Below, piece after piece: positions 22,001 to 34,200 of a stretch of 64,000 bases of DNA (position 1 is the stretch's first letter; the number at the start of each line of letters is the position of its first letter). Where the stretch lies: assembly GCA_014904985.1 (NCBI GenBank), contig MU129084.1, forward strand, positions 38,551-102,550, given 5' to 3'. The translations under genes were made by a program, and so were the position numbers. Under the pieces are notes generated by a model. It was not told the DNA's origin. It saw only the letters and a program-made list of their open reading frames with translations, and did no database searches. Source of the DNA: Hydnum rufescens UP504 (taxonomy: Eukaryota > Basidiomycota > Agaricomycetes > Cantharellales > Hydnaceae).

Positions 22001-22253
22001 TATATAATGTCAGACAAGCGGTGTAGGACGACAATATCAAAATGGAGCGTAACGTGAGTGGCCATGATGGGGAACAAGAATAGGATTCGCGAGTCGTGGC
22101 TGGAGGGTGGGAGTGGCCAAAGGGCTACCGCCTAGGGAAATTGATCTACAGGGAACTGGGAGATCGCCCACTGAATGAGAGTGCATGTGAACTTTCCCAA
22201 GTTGGAGTGAAAAAAAAAGAAATTACTCAGACGGAAGAATGACCTGTCGGCGG
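19045..22253. other. Unassigned region after the gap
   Basis: No gene could be supported. A minus-strand open frame from 19,308 to the gap (LRQLKMCTRSPRYFEASG... FTSSPLLPARMVMYE) has no motif I recognise and is cut by the N tract. At 19,757-19,803 an 18-bp near-perfect stem (CCTAGTTAGCTAGGATAT / ATATCTTAGCTAACTAGG) resembles words at ~4,216 and ~10,030. Near 21,360-21,410 and 21,720-21,770 a short imperfect inverted similarity (CTATCGATATGA / TTATCGATATGA) hints at a decayed element. Confidence 0.35.
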
Positions 22254-23416
22254 TCATCGTCTGTGTCCAGGCACGACGCGTCTGACAAGCTGGTCAACCT
22301 GCATGAGACCGGGTCCTGGAAGACGTCCCGTCCAGGAGGCAGGGTGATAGGGATGCTCGGGCGTCGTGGGATCATATGAATCCCGCTCTTCGATACGTTC
22401 ATAGCGCGTGAGGCCGTCGAGACCAACCACGGGCCTCACATCGGTCAAATCTACTTGGCTTGTGTTGGCGTGTGACGAGAGAGGAGGGAGAGATGATTGG
22501 GTATAAGAGGAAGAGGGGACGGGCGGGAGTGGGATGGTAACGTGAACACCAGGCAGGATGAGATTGTTCTCTTTGGCACGTGTGTAGTCGGAGGTGAGCG
22601 TGGCCGCATTCTGGAAAGAGGCGAGGGAGCCTGGAAGCCAGTACTGATGCTGAGTGGATGGGGAACTCTGGTTCTCGGGAGAGATAGTGTGGGGGATGCT
22701 TGGATGGGAATGTTGGACCTGGTGGGTACGTTCGCTGGAGGAGGGGGAGGTGGGCATTCCTGTGATGAGCTTGCGTTTGTCGTCGCCCTCCTGACAGGAC
22801 TTGACGTGTCTGCGTAAATTGCTGATCACGGAGAACCGTCTGGAGCACTTTTGGCAAGGATGAGCTGTTCGGGGAAGGAAGAAAAGTACAAATGACAAGG
22901 AAAGAGGTTCCAGCAGAGTCAAAACAGGATGATGATGAGATGTGATTCATTGCATCAGTAGTGGAAAGGAAAAACACCGAGGTGGCTTGGATTAGAATTC
23001 TGAATGGGAATAGTACTGACGCTTTTCACCGGTATGGGTCAGCATGTGCTGAGGAAATCGAGGAAAGCAAGAGGAAATTAATGGTGGTTTTAGAGATCGG
23101 GGAGGGCACATACCTGTCTGAGGGAGCTGGGGCGCTCGAAGAGGGCGTCGCAGCATGCGCAGGGGAATTTTTTCTGTTTTGGAGATTTAGTGAGTTTCCC
23201 TGGGGGATGCCTAGAGGTGTCAGAGACGGGGGAGGAAGCGACAGAAGTAGTGCTGGCTTCGGAGGGAGGTGAGATAGGGACGAAGTGGGAGGGCCAGAGA
23301 CGGACATCAGTGGAGATGTCAGGAATGAGCGCGTCAGGTGTATTGTTGCCCAGAGAAGGCCCAAGAAGATGGCTGTTCTCGCGCTCGTCCATGAATTTCG
23401 AGTCCCGGAGAGACAA
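22254..23416 (-). CDS. Two-zinc-finger protein, paralogue of the divergent neighbour
   Basis: Exons on minus: 23,416-23,114, 23,048-23,021 (28 nt) and 22,864-22,254. Start at the first Met of the frame (MSLRDSKF); an upstream start is possible. Finger 1 spans the introns: CACCDALFERPSSLRQ then HMLTH (C2H2). After the TGEK linker, finger 2 is CQKCSRRFSVISNLRRHVKSC, ending in Cys rather than His (C2HC). A long Ser/Pro-rich middle follows, then YWLPGSLASFQNAATL and a C-terminal block EERDSYDPTTPEHPYHPASW / RLPGPGL. These two blocks, the finger sequences and the 28-nt middle exon are shared with the gene at 24,053-26,004. Probably a nuclear DNA-binding protein; no target can be inferred. Confidence 0.75.
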
Positions 23417-24052
23417 ATAGGAGGGAAGGAGGTTGAGCTCTCTCCTCGATCACGTGTCTGTCTCCCGAGGACAGAAATGCCAGGAATGGGCACGCTTGGC
23501 GTGCAAGATTGAGCCAGAGAATTGAGCCATTCCCTGCGCGTCGCGGTCGCGTGGCGGTTAAGTCCGACGGCGTGGCGTTTATCTCCGCCAGGGCGGGTTT
23601 ATGTCCGAGGGTGAATATATCCGAAGGAGCCCCCTGGTGGCCCCATGGTGGCCCTACGCCGGGCGCCCCAGTTTAAGCGCCGGCTGGGACGCCCAAGTGG
23701 CTCGGTTGCCATGCTACCGGCTTGATCCGCAACCCAAAAAGGTAAATGCGAGGGCAATCAATATACAGTGAGCCTGCACGCGAATTGCGATTTGGGCGAT
23801 TGCGCTGCGAATGGGACCTGCAAATGGACGGGGAAGTCACGGAAGTGGTCCCTTGAATTGGAGCCGATTACTGCTCCTTAGAGCTACCTATAGCTACCTA
23901 TAGCTGCCTATGGCTGCTTATAGCCCCTTGTGAGCCACTATTTCGCTCCAGCTCATAAACGGTTTCCCTCTCTCCCCCCCAACTCCCAGGCCGTCCCCGC
24001 AAATCCCCCTGGAAAGGCTTATATCTCTTCATTCTCCGGGCTGTCATCCTCC
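23417..24052. promoter_or_regulatory. Shared upstream region of the zinc-finger pair
   Basis: 636 bp between the two divergent starts. It holds GC-rich palindromic words (GGCGCCCCAG, GCGCCGGCTGGGACGCC) and a short tandem array of TATAGCTACC-type units at ~23,885-23,925. A common promoter is inferred from the arrangement only. Confidence 0.4.
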
Positions 24053-26004
24053 ATGGCGAATACAGATAACAGACAACTTCACCAACTCCCTAGTCTCTAC
24101 ACCCTTCTCCCTGGTCTCGCTCCTACCTCCCTCTATTTGTCCAATAATAATTCTCCTGGAAAGCCTTTTCGCCCTCTCTCCACTAGGCCCTCTCTCCCAC
24201 CACCACCACCTCAGGCTCCTGCACCAGTGAACCACGAGCATGATCCACCATCCAAGGGAAAACGCAAGGACGAGCGTGGCTCCCGTGCTCGTCTCATCCC
24301 ATGCATTGGATGCGATTCCGTCTTTGACAGGCCCAGCGCCCTCAGGATGGTGGGATATTTCTCTCAGGCCCTTATCGTTCGTAACTCCATCTCACCCTAC
24401 CATTCCCTAGCACATGCTGTCACATACTGGAGAGAAGCGTTGCGTTGCCTCCTCTGTCGTATGCGAAATAACTCGCGCCTGACTCGTATGATACAATAGC
24501 CCATGTGTGTTCAAAGTGTCAACGCCGCTTTTCAGTCGTGAGCAACATGAAGCGCCACTACAAGACTTGTGGCCTTGGAAAGCGAAGTATCCACCGCTCC
24601 ACCTTGTCCAAATCACACGTCCAGTCTTACCCACCACAGTTCATCCACGCCCCCAACGCCTCCCACCGTGGTATCGACCAACAGTCCCTTTCCCTCCCGC
24701 CCATCGCTTTGTCTCCTGTCACCGCCGTGTACCCCTCAACAAGCATTCTTTCCAGCATCACAAGTCAACACGGTATGTCCTGGTCCGCTCCTAGCACATC
24801 TCTTGCTCGTCTCTCCCAGACAAGCACCCCATATTCCACCAACAATTCCCCGCACGATGCGGACGACCATACCTCTCGCTCCTCTCATTCTATCTCTCCC
24901 ACATCATACGTTTCCAGCCCCGACCACGATAAGAACCCATACATGGGCTATACGAATACGAGCATCCAATCTCAGGGCCATCCCTCTTATGTCCCTCCTG
25001 CCCCCCGGATTGTCTATTCCGATGGCACAATCGCCCCCTCCCTCGCCTCCCTGCCTCCCCTGCGCTCTCAGATACCCGTCCTTACCCCCCCTCACCCCCA
25101 TTCTCACCATAACAGAGCCCTCATCCCTCTTCGTACACATCCTTCCACTTCATCTTATAGCCCGCCAACTCCCATTGTTGTGGCCTCCCCTTCTCATGTT
25201 CCCGCTGCAGACCTCTCTCCTCCTGGATCTCTCCCGCCTTACTCATCCCTGCCTCAAAATTGCCCAATCGATAACAATTATAACGACGACAGACGGTCTC
25301 CCGAGCCCTATCATCATCCATTCTCCGGCAGGGTTGGCGGAGCTTCTCTGTCCTCCTCTCCTCCCCCACCTCTCCCAGCTCACCTCCAACAGCGCCGTTC
25401 CATGCCCATTTCTAATGACGCCTTTCCAGGACCGACGCTCGCATCTCCACTACCCCATCTTCAGCCTCCTCTCCACTCACTTCAAGCCGCATCATCTCCC
25501 ACATCCCCTTTACCTACCCCAGTTTCGGTCTTCCAATCCAAGTCCCAATCATCCAAGTCCAAAACTGCTAAAGAACAGGCACAGCCTCGTACACGACGTC
25601 GCTGGATTCCCCACTCTCTTTCCCATTTCAAGAATGCCGACACGCTCTCCTCTTCTGGTCCTTTCAAATACAAGCCATCGGGAGGACCCGGGACAAGTAC
25701 GATCACGGCGCCACTTCAGCCTATCAAACCACGTGGGAGACCCATCCCCCTGGGTGGCCCAGGTTCTGTCGTTTCTGGGAATAATCATGCAGTCCAGATT
25801 CATGACGGTGTTCAAGGGGAAAATACTCCAGAACAAGGGCAGGGTGAAGAATGGGAAGAACGCGACTCATACGATACTACCGTCCCTCGCGAGCCTTACC
25901 ATTCCAAGTCGTGGAGGGAAAGATTACCGGGTCCCGGTCTCCTCCCCGCCGACGAGTTTGTCAAAGACGCCCGTCGTGCGAGGAATTGGGTTGTACTCAC
26001 ATGA
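24053..26004 (+). CDS. Two-zinc-finger protein, paralogue of the divergent neighbour
   Basis: Exons 24,053-24,349, 24,411-24,438 (28 nt) and 24,500-26,004, ~609 residues. Start chosen at MANTDNRQLHQ because there is no upstream in-frame ATG. Finger 1 is CIGCDSVFDRPSALRM/HMLSH (C2H2), then TGEK, then PHVCSKCQRRFSVVSNMKRHYKTC (C2HC). The remaining ~450 residues are Ser/Pro-rich and low complexity, except RRRWIPHSLSHFKNADTL and the C-terminal EERDSYDTTVPREPYHSKSW / RLPGPGLLPADEFV. Both match the neighbour at 22,254-23,416, including the 28-nt finger-linker exon. The pair arose by inverted duplication. A transcription-factor role is likely by domain; specific function is unknown. Confidence 0.8.
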
Positions 26005-26601
26005 AGGATCGTCTATACAGGAGATGGGCACGTTCATTTGCCCTCATTCTTATTTCTTGCACATCGGCCTTCTCTTGGCATACACCTACAGTTTCCTTAT
26101 TTCTTTCACCGCCCCGCATATCCCACACAATCACCACGATTACTTTATGCCGTCATTCTGTTCATTTTATGGGACTCTGTCTGGTAAGGGTGTACATGAG
26201 TACCCGTAACCACAGTCTCTGACCAACCCAAGTACACCCCATCGTTTCCTGCTCCATTGTACCATTTATTATATGTAAATACCCTCGCTCGTTTCTTTTC
26301 GATCTTCTTGCCTTTTGGCGATCTATATTCACCTCTACTTCTTCATTTCCTTGAGGCATTCTTTCATAAAGCCGAGTAGATGTCTAGACTCTTGGTTGAC
26401 TCTTTCCCACCGAGTAGACTAGCTATGCCCCACCTTCTTCCAGCCCTGCAGTAAGTTGCCCTATGCTAACTGAGGTTAGATCTATACCATTATGATGAAT
26501 TCATTGTACCGGCCAAACCCGGCGTTGAGTGTAACCTCCCGAACGTTCTCGAAACGAGTTCCTATCCCAAACGCAAACAACCTCCAAGAATAAGTTGAGG
26601 C

Positions 26602-27901
26602 ATGGTCACTACCCTCCACCCAGAACTCCTCTGGGCTCAAAGAAGCTCGGAATCAGATGCAGATAAGGTAGGCTTCTCTTTCCTTCTCCGTGGATTTGGG
26701 ACAACGCGATGGCGCTTATCGTCATGGCGCTCTCTACGCGTGTGTTGGTGCATCCATTTTTTGATGCATGATGCTGATGTCGTTTGTTTTTTCAAAGAAT
26801 ATCGTTTACCTTACTGTCAATCTCCCAGACATCGTCGAGACCACCCTCAAGTACCAGCTAACTGACGCCGGATTTAGTATCACTGCCAAAACCGGAAAGT
26901 ACGTATAGTACATTCCCAGTATACCTGCCATTCCCTTATAGAAACTCGCGTTGACACTGATAATACTTTTTTTTCTCGTTTGCTTTCAACCGCTATTCGA
27001 TGGTTTTTCAAACCACATTCAGTCCTAGCCAGGGCATTCCTGAGAAAGAATATGCTGCTTCGATCGAGTTTTTTGCCCCAGTCGAATCAGATGTGGGTGT
27101 TCCTTTAGCCAATCTCTCAGATTCGTGGAAATTGAGCTTGTCATCCCCCACCCTTCATGTTTGTGTCTTTTACATCTATGCGATCAGTTGACCAGGAAGT
27201 CTTTCTCTTCCCGTTCTCTTGCCTTCATCCTACAGAAGAAGGAGAAAAATTCGGAGTATTGGCCTAGATTGACTAAAGACTAAGGTCAAGGTTTCCTTTA
27301 TCAAGACGGATTTTCAGCAAATGGGGTGAGTTTTGAAGTTAGCTTTCTAGGGTTCCACGAATTCTGTCAGCTAAGTCCCCCTTTTGTCCTAGTCGACGAG
27401 GATGAGCAAGACGGTATCATCGAAAGTGTGTAACATCTAAATGTCGTTCTCTAGCATTGGTGATGTTGATGAGCTTTTCAGTTCCTGAGGATGATGGTCT
27501 CGGTGGCATGGGCGGCATGGGCGGTGGAGGATTGGACCCTTCAATGCTTGCTGGGTAAGTTTCGCTCTCCCACATCCGAGACAACATCAGGGTTGCATCA
27601 CTCCATCACTTCGCCTAAGATTTTCAGATCCTGATTGTTCTCTTTTCTTTCCAGTCTCGGGGGTGGTGCCGGTGGTGCTGGCGGAATGGATTTTGCAAAG
27701 GCAAGTTTCTTCCGAAGTCTGTCTCGCCGTAACAGGAAACCGATTTCTTACTCTTCTGTGCAGATGATGGAGTCCATGGGTGGTGCAGGTAGTGCGGGTG
27801 GCTTTGACCCATCATCCCTCGGCTCTGGTCATGACTCCGATGACGATGACGGTGACGAAGGCCCGCCACCACTTGAGGCTGTTGAGGACGAGACGAAGTA
27901 A
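26602..27901 (+). CDS. Hsp90 co-chaperone p23/Sba1-like
   Basis: Exons by homology: 26,602-26,667; 26,798-26,898; 27,023-27,092; 27,188-~27,327; 27,393-27,425; 27,482-27,554; 27,655-27,700; 27,764-27,901. The CS domain starts HPELLWAQRS, with VYLTVNLPDI, GIPEKEYAASIEFFA, FILQKKEKNSEYWPRLTKD and the Hsp90-contact KTDFSKW. The tail is Gly/Met-rich (GGMGGMGGGG), then acidic (DSDDDDGDEG), as in fungal p23. p23 stabilises the ATP-closed form of Hsp90 in the cytosol. Oddities: two single-base insertions in exon 4 (~27,281 and ~27,315) break KDKVKV and TDFSKW, so the frame is not continuous as given. The last intron (27,701-27,763) is GC-AG, 63 nt and stop-free in frame. Confidence 0.85.
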
Positions 27902-28229
27902 AAGATTCCGCCCCAATTATCTACCCACGTCCCAACCACAACCACAATCAACCAAACTCAAGTCTTTTGTGGAGGCGCTTGTTCGTCTGCTCCTTTATCC
28001 CTGTTGTCTCTAAATTTGAGCCATTTTTGGATCCTCGCTATTTGACCGCAAGCCAATTTAATGAGCTTTGTCCTTCAATACTGCAATATAACTAGGCGAA
28101 GAGAGGCAATGAGGCTATGATTGATGGGTACTTCGTACTCTACATGGTGAATGGGTAGGAGAGTAGGTGGACAGCAAGACGTGGCCCTAAAACAAACATG
28201 GCTACGGATGGGGGGTGCTTACACCGTCC

Positions 28230-31200
28230 CTATGTATCCCAACTTGGATTAGGTGCATAGTGTGATCGTGGGACACCGTTTGCAGAAGTGTGGCCTGGTC
28301 CATTCTGTAAAGGAGGCCGAAATTGAGCAGGGCTAGATGGGCTGAAAGCCGGAGAGGCTGGACCTGCAGGGAATGAAACTGAGATCGCGAATTACCAATT
28401 TCAATTATACATACTATAGGCTGGTGACGCCGGAGCTACAACAAATAATGATTGAGAAACAATGGACATAGTTCCCAAGGCTAGAACATGACTTACAATA
28501 CGCAGGCGCTGAGGACGGAATGCAACCATATTCAGTGGGTATTAAATCACCATTTGAACAATAGACGTACAAGTTGGAGAATAGTGTGGGGATGTAGGAG
28601 CTGAAACAAGGCCGTTCAGTTGGAACACAGCGAATACCCAAGGCAGAAGGCTCACAATACTTGGGCGATGAAGGGGAGACGGGCGATGTAGGGGAGTACT
28701 TGGGTGACATCGGAGATCCTTGCGCAGGAGCTGCGAATAGATATACTAAGGGTCAAATACGGTAAAGCACAGAAGACATAATTCATACATGTCGGGGAGT
28801 CTATAAGAAATGACCGGGAAAAATGATTGTCAGTCGCGTCACGCTAGCTCCGAAGTCTAGGAAATGTCTTACATCGTGGAGACGCGGGGCTGAAAGATGG
28901 ACTAGTAGGGGAATATCGGGGGGAAGTGGGACTGAAGGACGGGCTAGTAGGCGAGTATCGTGGTGATGTGGGGCTAAAGGACGGGGACTGAGGGCTGTAC
29001 CGTGGGCTTGTTGGGGAGAAGGACGGAGAAGTAGGGGAGTAGCGAGGACTCGCTGGTGAGAAAGCCGGCGACGTTAGATTGAGCATAGGTGATGTTGGCG
29101 AGTACGTAGGCGACGTTCCGGCGCCACGAGAACGATCGAAGAAAGGCGAGGTTGCGAAAGGCGAAGTGCCAAAAGGCGAAGTTGCAGCGGCACCAAATGG
29201 TGAAGTAGGCGCGTAAGGCGAGGTAGGCGAGTAATGCCCGGGGGAACTGGGGCTGTATGGCAATGCACCAGGTGACGCAGAACCTGACCCAGCTCCAAAT
29301 GGACTCTGACCGAAGCCCGGCAGATACGAAGCGAAGCCGGTAGGATCATCACCACCACTCTGAGCTAGTGGCGAGAACGCCACCGCATCACCTTTGAATG
29401 CCTCGTCGTACATAGGGGAGCTGGAATCATATGGCGTCATGCCCCCCGGAGTAGCGACCCCATCACCAGCGTGAGCAGCTAGCATATTTTGAACCGGAAG
29501 GCGATGATCGACGATGACATCTTTGAGCATGTCCATATCCAGAGCGATGTCGAAGGCGCCAGTCCCCATCGGTGCCATTTGCCCGAACAATACATTTTCT
29601 GCAACTCCATGACAGTCGTCCTTCTCACCCAGCATTGCGGCTTCTGCCAAGATTTCCACCGTTTCCTCGAAAGACGAACGCATGAGGGCACCTGTGTCGG
29701 CTCGATTGATGCCATGACGAGTTATAGCCATGAGACGTCCGCGATTCGTCATGAGATCACAGAGTAGGGACAGATGCCGGTAGTTAACATAGGAGCCGTC
29801 AAATTCTATGACACCGCGGAGTTCGCGCAATAAAGCCGCCCGAGCTGCTTCAATGCCGAGTGTTGCGAAAATCTCGACGCAATTGTTCGAATACGTTCGG
29901 GTAAAATCGACGCCATCGACACACATCACTTTTTTCATGTTGACACCATCTGTCTCTAACACCCACTCCTTGTCAGAATTTGACCGAGTAGCAAACTCGC
30001 CAGCCGCATTGATTGTGATCTTCTCGTGTTGTACCATGAAAACTCGCCGGATACCTTCGACTCCACGAAGACTAACGCTATTGAGCATGGTATTCTCGAT
30101 CTGGCGCAAGAAGATGTCCTCTTCAGTTTGGAGGTCAGTTTCTTCTTCCTTCTCGTTGGCGGGTGTCAAACATCGACATCGGATGACCAGCTTCTCTGCG
30201 TTGTCCTCGCTCCAAATGACGAACAGATCAGTGGAGAACGCATCAGCGATGCAACTAGCGACATAGCTCATCTCGAGCTTCTTGTCAAGCATTTTTGCCC
30301 GGTCAAGCTCGAGACGCAAGAGCCAAGGAGATTGTCGATGAAGGTTATTGGTGACCTCATCATCAGGTATAGCGAAGAAGGCCTCGACGAAGTCCCGATC
30401 TTCTTCAATAACGGTACTGGATGCATCAGGGTCATAGATGATCTCCGTTGAAGCAGTAACGGTGCGAAGGGTGGTGTGTGCGAGCTCGGTCTGAATTGCC
30501 TTAGCCTTGGCCTGATCTTGTGCCACGTCGGGATCGAGATACACAGTGAGAGACGGGGTCTTAATATTGGTCGCAACATTGATGATCTCTTTGAGGCGAG
30601 GGACACCAAGTGTGACATTCTTACTGGAGACACCCGCATAATGGAAAGTGTTCAATGTCATCTGGGTCGCTGGTTCTCCAATGGACTGCGCCGCAAGTGT
30701 CCCACACATTTCGCCGGGATTCACTAATGCTTGATTGAACTTCGCTTCGATCTCGCCAATCACCCAATCGAAGGCCTCCCGATTGAGATGATGTTCTTGG
30801 AGTACGGGACGACAAGCCAGACTGCCACGCATGTGCATCAAGAAAAGTAGCGTCGCATTATATTGCAGTTCCTTCGCAATATCATCGTTTCCGCGCACAA
30901 TGACTAATCTTTCTCCCAAATCACGTACTTCGGCAATGATGTGGATTGGATCGAGGTCGCTGGCTTTCCGGCGATCGATGTGAAAAATTTGTTGCGAATT
31001 TTGGATGATACGGCGGAGGTTAACAGGAAGGTAATGGGGACGACTGGGGTCTGAGTTGCGGAAGACGAACTCCCGCAACATTTTCCGATCGGCTTGTAGT
31101 TGCTCCCATTCCATGTCCAGCTCGCGTTGGAGCTCTGGCGTGCTATTGTCGAGTCCAATCTGAAGGATCCCTGGGGAGAAACCACTAGCGAGATCCTCGC

Positions 31201-34200
31201 CAATGACGTCTACGCGGTATTTCCGGTAGAAAGCACGATTCGAGAGATGATACGTGTCTACACGCTGTCGCTCAATAAATGCACCATCCATGCCGTCCTC
31301 TCCATAGATGAATTGGAGGATGTCGCCGAGTGAGTTGCGGACGGTACCGTCGTAACAAACAGCAACGTCCTCCAGGGCCTTGACTAGACGACGCTGGATG
31401 TATCCAGTTTCGGCGGTTTTGACAGCGGTATCGATGAGACCTTCTCGACCGGCCATTGCATGGAAAAAGAACTCTTGGGGAGTGAGGCCACGAAGGTACG
31501 AGTTCTCGACGAAGCCCCGCGCTTCTGGACTGTAATCGTCCTTTGCAAAATGAGGGAGTGTCCGATGTTTGAAGCCGAAGGGAATACGCTTCCCTTCTAC
31601 GCTCTGTTGGCCGACACAAGCAGACATTTGGGAAATATTGATGAAGGATCCCTTTGAACCTGCCACAACCATCTGTTTGACATTGTTGTCGTTCTTCAGG
31701 CTCTTTTCCGCATGTCGACCAGTGTCGTCACGACAGATATTAAGCTCGGCGTTGACTTCACTCTCGAACGATTCGCGGATGGTCATACCGGGCTTAGCCT
31801 TGATCTCGTCGCGTTGGCCTTGTTCGATATACTTGTACACCTTCGCCTTGGCCAATGCAATGCGGTTCGTTATGTGGTCCATGGTCTTCTCGTCTGCGAT
31901 CGTATCTCCGATGCCGATACTGAAACCATTGTGGAAAAGCCAATAGTTGACGACCATCTGCAACCCACTGAATAGTCCCCGACAAGCTTCGGGGCCCTTT
32001 TCGCGAAATACAACATGAACAAGGCCCCCCTGAGCAGCGCCGACGGTTTTTTTGTCGACAATACCATAAATGATCTCGCCGTTCTCGATTAGCATGCCGT
32101 CGTCTTCGACGGGGTTTGGAGAGGAAACTTCGGGGGCACGGACAATGTTTATCCCAACGGGTATTGTCATGCTCAGAATTTGTTTACCAGACCACAGTGG
32201 CTTCGGAGCGAGAATGGCGGGAATGGGAACATTGCCGTCCCAATCAGGAACCCACATAAGGATGTTCTGCACAGCAGACCAATCCAAGAAGGTGTCCCGC
32301 AATGTGAACTTTCGAATGCCACAAAGAGTATCCTGTACAATACCCATCACAGGCTTGTTGGCCTGTGGAGAAATGATCTGCCGGAGAATGAGGATGGCTT
32401 AAGATCTCACAGAAAAGGGAGCGACCCACCTGGCGTGGAACCCATGCGATTTGGCTAAGTTCAGCTCGAGTTTCCTCGCTCTGCGGGACACTGCGGTGCT
32501 TATGAGAATCTAGGTCTATTAAGTCAGCACAGGGAAAATGAACACGCACTGCATGTTCATCTCATCACCATCAAAATCGGCATTATACGGCGGCGTTCTT
32601 TAAGAAGATTCAGCCCGCAAGTTTCACCAATAAGGTGCACTGTTGCAACTCACACAGAAAGATTCAATCGGAAAGCTGGGAAGGAGGGGTCAGGAACTGA
32701 GATAGAAGTGCGAGAACAATATGCGCATACTAGAATACGGCATTAGCTTGACTCGGTGACTCATCATGCTCATCTTGTGCAAGCTTGGCTGTCGATTGAA
32801 AAGCACATAACTGCACGAAAATGGTGAACAGAGAGTTAAAGGACAACATTCTGAATAAGACTGACTCCCCGTCTCTGAGATGTCGCTCGACGATCCAGCC
32901 GTACTGCAAAAAGGCATCTGCGCGCTTATTATACCGGAGATCGATGCGTTCGCCAGTGTCTCGTACTACGTATCGAGCACCCGGATATTCGCGTGGACCG
33001 TTCCGAACGAGCTCTTGCAGCTGCGCAATGTTGTAAGGAGTCACTACACGCAGAACATGAGGAGTCGCACAAGAAGCTGAAGGTTTTGTTAGAATACCTC
33101 GTTCTGGGTACGTCAGAGTCATTGCGATACTCTTTGGCACACCGACTTCATCAAGCATTATGTTCGGATCGCCTGTAATTACGGTGCGAGAAGAGAAATC
33201 GACACGCTTGCCCATGAGATTTCCCCGCAAACGACCTTCTTTTCCCTTTAATCGAGACCTTATGGCCTTTACAGGGCGGCCGGACTTCTGCATGGCTTGG
33301 GGTATACCTGATATATCATTATCCATGTACGTAGCAACATGAAACTGGCCAATGAGAGGTGAGTGATGTCCTGGACCTTAAGGCCCACGTTTGGGAAGAA
33401 CGCACCTGCAACAGTTGCTCGTATTCTGTGATGACATGCGGTGGCGCCCCTTCTTGTTCGCATTTCCTAACACTGGCACTGGCTTTCAAGACATCTCCGA
33501 GCTTGAAGGTCAAATCGTCTTCACTACGCATGGTGCCACCATCCACAGATATACTGGGTCGCACGGGTGGAGGGGGAACAGGCAAGACCGTGAGAATCAT
33601 CCACTCAGGACGAGCATACTCGACGGACAGGCCCATAAGTTCAAGATGCTCTTCTGAGATCTTCTTCAATGTGTTGTAGACATCCGACGCGGTGAATTGG
33701 CGTTTGTCTGGCAATTGAGTTCGGATATCCTGGTGGAGATTGTTCAGGGTAGGTATCCCAGTTTCGGGAGCTCAAAGCCTACCTGTTCATCGTCATCTTT
33801 GACTTTCTTGTACACCAGGAACAACTTCAAAGCCTCCCTTCGAATGAGAGGCTGAACATGCCCACAGCCAGTCTTTTTGAGCGCATCAGGGATCGTGTTT
33901 TGATCAGCCTCGGTATCCATGTCTGGCTCAGTGGCATCACAGATCATCTTCCCTTTGCAATGATCGTGGACTTTTGTCATGCGAACTTTGACATCACGGA
34001 TGTGCTTGAGCTTCTCGACGAAGGAAACGTCCGACTAACGGCATGAGATACACATGTGGAATAAAACGGTCAGCGATGGTCTCGCCAAACGGTCCGACAA
34101 ACCAGTGGAATAACAAAGGGAAAAATGGGGTATGTATACAGGAAGATACGGGACAAGCATCCGCAGTGGAAAATCTACTAGGAGCGACGTTTCGGTAACA

